DNA of 64,000 nucleotides, taken from positions 69,297,348-69,361,347 of the forward strand of contig OX344764.1 in NCBI GenBank assembly GCA_947034895.1, written 5' to 3'. This stretch comes from Rhytidiadelphus loreus. Its lineage: Eukaryota; Streptophyta; Bryopsida; Hypnales; Hylocomiaceae. Every line of letters begins with the position of its first letter. Position 1 is the stretch's first letter. The notes under the pieces were generated by a model. That model saw nothing but the letters and a program-made list of their open reading frames with translations, had not been told where the DNA came from and did not search any database. Shown here one piece after another: positions 57,200 to 64,000 of the stretch. Position numbers and translations under genes: made by a program.

Positions 57200-57852
57200 T
57201 TAACCCCTAAATGCTAGAGGTACTAGAATCTCGTGTTTGTAAAACTTTGAAGTTAAGTAAAACCTAACCAAGTTGTTATTTTTAGTAGTTTATATTTTTG
57301 GAAAGTTCTTGAAGTCTAGTTTTAGCATCCAAAATCCAATCTTGAAAATAAATGATAGTGATTTTTCTATTCAAGATTTTGTGCAAGGGTACCTATTGCA
57401 ATCTTGACTTCATGTAGTGTTGAGAGCTCTTGGAAATGAGCCTCAAATACATTAGATCTTGGAGAAAAAATCACATTCAAAATTTATTTAAAAAAATTAT
57501 AGAGTAGATTTTGAGAAGCCATAAATTGATTGGGGTTATACATGTTAGGCCCTTTAATCTCATTTTTTTTTATCACCAACTTTTTAGATTTGACTTGTGA
57601 AAAGAGGATTGAAAGACTTCACATCACTTTTGCAGTTTCAACACCCTCATGGTCAAACATTATAATCTTTTACTCCATAAGTGATATTGTTGTATTTTCT
57701 TTTTTTTTATCAAATCTCTAACATGTCTAGTTTGAATTTGTATGGTTACAATTAAAAAAAAATTGATACAACTTATCAAAATGTTGGCATTTTGATCAAT
57801 TTAGAGCAAATTTCAAGAAACTCAAAACAAGCCTTGGGCATTGAGGGGTTAA
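57200..57852. mobile_element. TTAA-flanked element with its own interior
   Basis: A 653-base unit from TTAACCCCTAAATGCTAGAG to CTTGGGCATTGAGGGGTTAA. The ends match family A termini but the interior is unrelated to the family A copies. No transposase frame. Confidence 0.6.
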
Positions 57853-58771
57853 CCTCCAACCCTTTTATCATCAAAAAAACATTCAAAATTTCCATTTCTA
57901 TTGCAAAGAGCAAAAAACTTTTTAAATTGTTTTTTTTACATATCTAACCATAAGATCTTGTGCTAGACTAGTATAAGAAAGTGGAAAGAAATTTCATAAA
58001 CTTTCACTAAGTAGATTGCAAGATATTTGTATTTAAAGTAAATAAAACAAATTTTTGAGCATGATTTTTTACTAGAGTATTTGACTCTGAATCTTTGCTA
58101 ACCTAAAAATATTTCATTAAATGTTTTGATTTAAGAAAATCTATGCCAAAGATTTGAGTTGCAAGTCTAGGATAAAAAATTCAAAAAACAATATGATTTT
58201 CATTCTTTAAAAAAAGAAGTTGGTACAAGATTGAAGGAAAAAATAAAAAGCTAGTAGCTCTAAGGTGGAATTGAAACACACTCATCTCAATGGTAAGATT
58301 GTTCTAGCAAGTACAATTAACCTTGTAGAGCCTTTTTTTTTGGAGGGGGGGGGGGGGGGGGGATTGTAAAAATTGAGTCTAAAAACAAATCCAATATAGG
58401 TTTTTTCAAGAAGTTTATATGATTGCTTGCAAAACAAGAGGCTCCATAACTTTCACATCATTGATCCAAATGGAGTGAATCAAAGATTTCCAAGTCAACA
58501 AAAATATAATTTAAAAGAAAAGAAAAAATTAATAACAATTTTAAGTTTTTGTGGATTCTTTTATTCCTTGGTCCCTTCCATTTTGAGCTTGTTGTGGTAT
58601 AACTTTTTCTATTGGGCACTAATTGAAATAAAATTATATCCCCCAAAATCTTGTGAATGTAATTTTCTATCTTATAATTTTTTTTTTAAAACCACATTAG
58701 AAATTGAAGTTACACAAGCCTACTAAAATCTATTTTGTCCTCTATAGGGAGACTATAATTTTATGAGTTAA
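57849..58771 (+). mobile_element. Old family A element, sharing one TTAA with its neighbour
   Basis: It starts at the TTAA (57849-57852) that ends the previous element and runs collinear with 7944-8887 and 20233-21142 (ACATATCTAACCATAAGATC, GATTGCAAGATATTTGTATT, CAATGGTAAGATTGTTCTAG). The right end, near GAGTTAA at 58771, is decayed. A run of 18 G residues (58345-58362) interrupts the interior. Confidence 0.55.
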
Positions 58772-60606
58772 AGTCAATGATTATATTTTTAGAATTTGTA
58801 AGGAAATGTATGTTTATATATTTTTATATATACTTTCTAATAAATAAAAAGCTGTTGTACATACATATCAAGTGCAAATAGAATGTGGGTAGGTTTTTCC
58901 TATTAATATACCTTCTACATGTACTTCCATTTGCACTTCCATAAGCAAATAGCTCCTTAAAGAAAGAATAATTGAATTGCATCATAAATTATTTTGTATT
59001 ATTTTGTACACTTGTCTAGAAGTAAATGAAGTTGACGATGAGTTGATAGAATCCCATATTAACATCCTAAAGTCCTTCCGTTCGTCACTACATTTATTTA
59101 TATTTTCACATGATTTGATTTTTAACCTTGTACAAAAACCATAAAGCATCCATAAGGTATTTTCACTCAATTTGTCAAAGTTTTGATTAATATAATTGAA
59201 GCCAAGCAACCCAACCCAATTTTTTTATTATTTTTTCAAAAACCAAGAATTGAAATACCAATAACAATTTAGGTTGTTAAGAAAAGATATGGAATAATCC
59301 ACATCATTCATTGTCAATACAGCCATATCATATCCATATTTGTACAAATGGAATTTATATTTATATTCTTATTTAGTTGAGCTTGCCCCCTACTACATCA
59401 TTGGATTTGGTAAAAAAAATTATTCCATACCAATTTTCAAAAGCCAATGAAATTTTATAGTGGCACTAATTTTGTAGGTGACTAATTTTATAGCCTCACA
59501 AATAGGACAGATTCATGGCAAAAAATTGACAACTTCCTATAAATTTGGTTGTCAAAGGTATAACTTCTCCCAATTTTTTATTGTCAAAAACTGTCAACAT
59601 CCAAATACTTTGATTGTTATATTTCTATTTCTCAAAATCAATTTATTCAATTTCTAATTTTCAATATATATTATTGCAATTTGAATTAATATATCTAAAT
59701 ATAGAGGTTTGTTTTTTGCATTATACACGAAGAAAGTTAGTAATGGTCAATTAACACAACTCATTCTCAAATGCATCAATTTCTTATACCACACCACTTG
59801 ACCTACACTTCTTCAAAATTGATGGAATCAATTGCAAAATTTGCCATTGTAAATCTCATTTGGGTCTTTAAAGATTTAAAATTGTCCACAATGATGATAT
59901 GATATGAGTTTGAGCCAATCTAAAAGCATCTTTAATTAGAGAATTGATATGATTATCAATCAAAGTCTAGGATTTGGGTTTTGGGTTTGGTAGAGGGAGA
60001 CTTGGCAAAGTTGTAGAGGCCAAAGAAGATGAAAAATGGATGGCTAAGATGGACAACTAGCCTCACCAAGTCACATGAAAGGTCACTTGCTTTTGGGCAC
60101 GGCAAAAGTCATCCACTACAAGGTAGAAACCCTACTTGTACCTTACACTAAGGCCTAAACTACCTCATCAATCAAATCAAGCCTACTAGACACTCAACTC
60201 TAGTAAGTCTAAATAGCTACATCAGAAACTTCATGGCATGTGAATATGGTGCATTGAAAGGCTATTAAGATAATTTGGTGCCAACTTTGATATTGAGTTG
60301 ATACAAATGTTGGCATTGATTGAAATAGCTTAATGTTGTCAAAAAACGGCACCAAAATAATCTAACCTAACTTTTCTTATATAGTTCTAGTATTGGGTTA
60401 CAAAAAACACTACCTATAATACTTTTGGTTGTCAAATTGACAAACCTTCATTAATTTTTGGTTGTCAACTTCCTTCACAAAGTAGTTGTTGAGGGAGAAC
60501 CAAAACGTAAAATGACAACCCGCAAGTTGTCCATTTTTTGCCTAGACAAATTGGTGTAATGAAAGTCATAACTCCAACAACCAAACATACGAACAAAGAC
60601 TAGGTA
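58772..60606. other. AT-rich intergenic DNA
   Basis: No gene seen. Words such as GGTTGTCAA(A/C)TT recur between 59480 and 60540, but I could not define an element. Confidence 0.35.
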
Positions 60607-61224
60607 AGGTAGTCTGCTGAGAAACCGCCCGTCCTCTTCAAATCGCCCCTATAACTAGGTCTTAAATGGACTTCAAATGATCTTAAAATGGATAATTGAG
60701 AGACTCTTAACGGTCTGAATTTAAAGTGAGAGCAACTTCAAGTGTGTCAAAGATCACTTTAAGGTTTAAATGTGGAAGGTTAAAGTATGTGGTTGGCTTG
60801 ATTTTTAAATGTAGTGATAGGTGAGCATTTACATATTTAAATAAGAAGTTAGCAAGCCAACTACTTTATTTGGAGAATGCAAAATATGAAAATTGATTGC
60901 ACACAAGTATGGTCGCTTTAAAAACCTTTGGTTATTACTTATTATAAATTCCCATGTTTATTCTTGGTTTCCTCATTGCCCTTTACAGGTCGCATGTGTG
61001 CTCATTTTGTGAGACCTACTATCATAAATAGGTGCCTAGGACTGAAAACTTTGAAAAATCATAACTAATTCAATATTACTCGGAAAATTATGAAACCACT
61101 TGTATTAGATGTCGCATCTATTTATCTTTCTCTCAAAAATAAATAAAAAAAATATTTTAGTCTACAGAAGCCTATGAAAAAGACATAACAGCCCGTAAAT
61201 GATCGCTTTAAGGCCATACTACCT
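60607..61224. mobile_element. TA-flanked element with AGGTAG / CTACCT ends
   Basis: It is bordered by TA (60605-60606 and 61225-61226), with left end AGGTAGTCTGCTGAG and right end CATACTACCT. A further inverted pair occurs inside the ends (ATCGC near 60644 with GCGAT-type GATCGC near 61201). The terminal repeat is short; grouping with families C and E rests on the AGGTAG end and the TA. Confidence 0.45.
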
Positions 61225-61228
61225 TATG

Positions 61229-61720
61229 TTATTTGCACTTGGTGTTAGGGGTGATGTTCAGAATGAGAAGCTGGTCCAAAAGTAAGTCTAAATTCATTCT
61301 TGAAGACCCTCAATATCAACATATCAACACTAGGGGTAGTCACACCTCCTCCGAGAAGCAAATTTTCTTAAAATATGCGAGCTTCGAAAACACCAACCAC
61401 TGGGAAGTTGTTGTACAAGGTGTGACACCCCTTTTGAACGTGAGCACCATAGTTTTCTCGGAGAACCGACTAGATTCAGTGTCATAAATGTGCACAAGTG
61501 GTGCAAGTAGTGCAAACCTCACACAAAACTCCGGTGTAAATGAGCTACGAAAGGGTGAAAAATCCTTTGAGAAAATTTTCTTCAACCCATTTCTCACTTG
61601 CAGAGGAGAAGAACGGCACTTCAAAAGCCATGAACAACCACATCTCCATTCTCCGAGAATTGAACTCAGGTTGAAGAAGGTGTGACTACCCCTACGCTTT
61701 TAACACCAAGTGCAAACATA
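61229..61720. repeat. Nested inverted repeat with tRNA-like B-box
   Basis: The outer ends TTTGCACTTGGTGTTAGGGG (61230-61249) and ACACCAAGTGCAAA (61705-61718) are inverse. A second pair, AGGGGTAGTCACACC (61332-61346) and GGTGTGACTACCCCT (61679-61693), is exact. Near 61655, the minus-strand CCTGAGTTCAATTCTCGG resembles a T-arm. This may be a composite of nested small elements. Confidence 0.55.
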
Positions 61721-63189
61721 CCATTCAAACGACGTCCAAGTGAAAAAGCTGGGAGCCCAGGTAGATAAGAGTAAAGAGGTTATTATTCAGTTCAGCATAA
61801 AGAGTGTGAAGAGCGAAGGGCAGCTAAACTTTTCCAAACCCAGATGTCACTGGCCCTACTACTGTCTCTTTTCTCGGAGAGAGCTCCTGTACATTCAAGT
61901 CGTAACGCCCGCCTTGGACCGAAAAAGTAGCACCACAACAGGCAGGAATTGAGGGAGGGATATGACACATCACACAAAAGCACAATCACGATACCTTGAT
62001 ATACACTACTACAGTACTGATCTGTTCGGGAATCGGGATCTTCACAAAGACAATCTCCTCTTCGATCTGGACGAAAAGAATTCAAGGTTCAAAACAAACA
62101 AAATAGTCAGCCCACCTGCTCCAACCGCAATCTGCCAATCTGCAAATTCAAGTTGAATACTCTTTTTCCGCTTGCCTTTCCACAATCTGCTCCAACAAAA
62201 GCAGTTGCTAAGGATCATCCTGCAGCTACGCTACAAGTCCACAGTGAGGAGTGACGGAGTTTACTTCCTAGACGGGCTACTTTATTACTGTGTTACATGC
62301 TGCGCCACTCACGGACCTTGTTATAACTTTTTTTTAATTTTTCCTTGAGACTTGGAGTTACTTTCAACTCCTCACTTTCGAGGAAGAATCAATGTGACCG
62401 GTGACCAAAGTACATGTGCCCAACCTGAAAGATTCTAAGTTGCTTGCAGTCTACCACGTTTCAACAGCGAATAGTTTCCTTTCCTTCCAAAGCCAATTGA
62501 AAGTCACTGGTTCTGTTCTGAAAGCAATGGACTGTGACCAAACTAGCTCAAGAATTTTTTTTTAACTCTTTTCTAGACACACCTGAAGCAGGGAGAGAGA
62601 CAAAAACTGCAAATAACGTAGATTCAACTGGGATACGAGGTAACTTACGCAGAAGGAGTAGACGCGTCAGCAGCGAATAGTATCGCTTCGTTCCAAAGCC
62701 AATTGAAAGCTCCGGTTTGGTTCGGTTCGGTTCTAAAACAGATTGAACAAAAACTCTCAAGAAAACATATGAGTGGTTTTCGAGGCAGACATAAATTGCA
62801 AATACTTTCAAATGGAATACGAGATGGTCAGAAGAAATTGGGTGTCTCTACACAGTAGAGCTCTTGCTTGATCAATAGATGGAACAGATGGTGTTCTGAC
62901 ATACATGCAGACCGCTCTAAGCTGTTCCATTTTCATAACTATCCTCAACTCTATAATACATCTCACAAGCTCGAAGGAAAAGCTTGTGCGCATCTCATAC
63001 GAGATGGTTCTTGGTAATGCATCCTAAGCCGCTACCTGCGATCATGTTTTCTGCTATAGAATTCTCATAAAGGAATTTCCAGTGCGCAGCAACTGGTAAT
63101 GAACTCACCATAGAGATTGTGGTGGAAATTTAATGTACAAGGGACGTTCGAACTGATTTCTGAATTCCATAGACCTTCAGAAATCTGCA
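61721..63189. other. 3' flank of the GT47 gene
   Basis: Moderate-GC DNA with no recognised gene; part is probably the 3' UTR of the minus-strand GT47 gene. It includes the duplication at 62457-62830. Confidence 0.4.
62457..62830 (+). repeat. Tandem duplication, spacing about 206 bases
   Basis: CAGCGAATAGT, TTCCAAAGCCAATTGAAAG and GACATAAATTGCAAATA/GACAAAAACTGCAAATAA blocks, plus a GGGATACGAGGT / GGAATACGAGAT block, recur in the same order from 62465 and 62671. The units are moderately diverged. Confidence 0.65.
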
Positions 63190-63684
63190 CTATAGAGATA
63201 CCAGAATAGGCTGCTGCTGAGAATTCAAGTGCCTGGGAGGAAGGGGAACCTTCGGGGTGAGCTTGGGGAGCACACCAAAAAACCTGGCCTTCAGTGCCAT
63301 TGCAGTGGTCGCAACGATCTTGTCGTCGTCCATTAAAAAATCACGGTAGACGAAGAGACAGTATTGCCGCCTGTGCTCGATTTCTTCCCTGCTGAGGCTT
63401 CGGAGTGTCGGCACAATCCTGTGCATTTGAGACGTGGGGAACACGAACAAGCACCGCCTCCATTCGATGAGAGAGTCGAAGGGGAGAACGAAGTTGTCTG
63501 AAATCACAACGGGGATGGCACCTGCAGACAAAACCTCCAGCAAACGAAAGGAGCTTGGACCTCGGCCCGCTGGAACCAGCCCAAACGTGGAATTCATCAA
63601 GTCGTCGAACTTGTATTGGTTGTAGATATATTGCTCCATCGCACACTCAGCAGCTTCAATTTCAGAAGCATCGGAGCTCGGCAT
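63190..63684 (-). CDS. Exostosin-type (GT47) glycosyltransferase, last exon (partial)
   Basis: The exon runs from an acceptor (GGATTGCAG, ending at 63685) to a TAG at 63192-63190 and encodes about 164 residues. It holds the C-terminal part of the exostosin domain: LMNSTFGLVPAGRGPSSFRL, EVLSAGAIPVVISDNFVLPF and the following LIEWRRCLFVF, where GT47 proteins bind the nucleotide sugar. The version with FGLVPAGR and SAGAIPV is the one seen in plant and algal exostosin proteins. These are normally Golgi type II membrane proteins that build cell-wall or glycoprotein sugars; substrate cannot be read from this exon. Residues after about 125 (ALKARFFGVL onward) form a short basic, Pro-rich tail. Upstream exons lie beyond the right edge; 63685-64000 is intron. 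Confidence 0.87.
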   Translation of the reverse strand: MPSSDASEIEAAECAMEQYIYNQYKFDDLMNSTFGLVPAGRGPSSFRLLEVLSAGAIPVVISDNFVLPFDSLIEWRRCLFVFPTSQMHRIVPTLRSLSREEIEHRRQYCLFVYRDFLMDDDKIVATTAMALKARFFGVLPKLTPKVPLPPRHLNSQQQPILVSL

Positions 63685-64000
63685 CTGCAATCCGAACATT
63701 TGCCATTAAAATTCACTCAAAACAATAGTAGGTGTTCACAAATTCGCCACGTTTGCAAAAAAATCGTTATTCAATAACCAGTTATTCCCAATAAACCATC
63801 TCGACGCCCACTAATAGAAACACACAACAAAGAACTTACAGAAAAAGAAAAATATTAAGTTCAACCCCTGTCTGAAGAACTTTAAAAATGACGAATTCAC
63901 TCGATCATACTGTGAAAGTAATAGAATTCAGATGAGTCAAATTTCAGACCACCACAACTCAGCGAAGAACGCTGCATATATTGATCAAAAAACAGATAAA

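Noticed and set aside
61792..62085. 97-codon minus-strand frame near the GT47 gene
   Set aside because: No conserved motif, cysteine-scattered composition typical of random frames, and no splice link to the GT47 exon.

Overview
The window is nuclear DNA of a green plant (streptophyte, most likely a land plant). Five genes are recognised. Four are intact and spliced, with GT-AG introns of about 110 to 1,140 bases: RTF1/VIP5, elongin C, STAY-GREEN and a Costars-family protein. The fifth is the last exon of an exostosin-type (GT47) glycosyltransferase. STAY-GREEN is a chloroplast Mg-dechelatase, which ties the DNA to the green lineage. Wide AT-rich gaps full of small DNA transposons, together with the gene set, would fit a bryophyte or other seed-free plant, but the sequence alone does not settle the species.

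Layout. 1-321 (-): first exon of an unrecognised gene that leaves the left edge. 1.9-21.2 kb: repeat-rich, no intact gene; it holds TTAA-flanked MITEs, TA-flanked elements, a long foldback, two LINE 3' ends and a GC-rich hairpin. 21.86-26.15 kb (-): RTF1/VIP5, seven exons. 26.2-33.7 kb: AT-rich, with one TTAA element and a short duplication. 33.7-35.9 kb (+): elongin C, three exons. 36.6-40.2 kb: TA-flanked and Harbinger-like elements. 41.6-44.2 kb (-): STAY-GREEN, five exons, with a triple tandem repeat just downstream. 45-51.5 kb: more MITEs, one with an inverted internal duplication. 53.06-53.93 kb (-): Costars gene, with a four-unit tandem repeat upstream and coding-like fragments at 55.5-56.2 kb. 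57.2-61.7 kb: MITEs and foldbacks. 63.19-63.68 kb (-): GT47 last exon; the gene leaves the right edge.

The genes are unrelated housekeeping or regulatory loci: transcription elongation, ubiquitin-ligase/elongin adaptor, chlorophyll breakdown, actin-linked Costars, cell-surface glycosylation. They do not form a pathway cluster. What stands out is the repeat content. At least a dozen elements end in TTAA followed by CCC(C)T and its inverse, the pattern expected of piggyBac-type insertion. Several neighbours share a single TTAA. No transposase is present, so these would be non-autonomous copies. I found no clearly new biological system; the best leads are the TTAA families, the 13.06-13.19 kb hairpin and the unidentified coding-like pieces at 55.5-56.2 kb.
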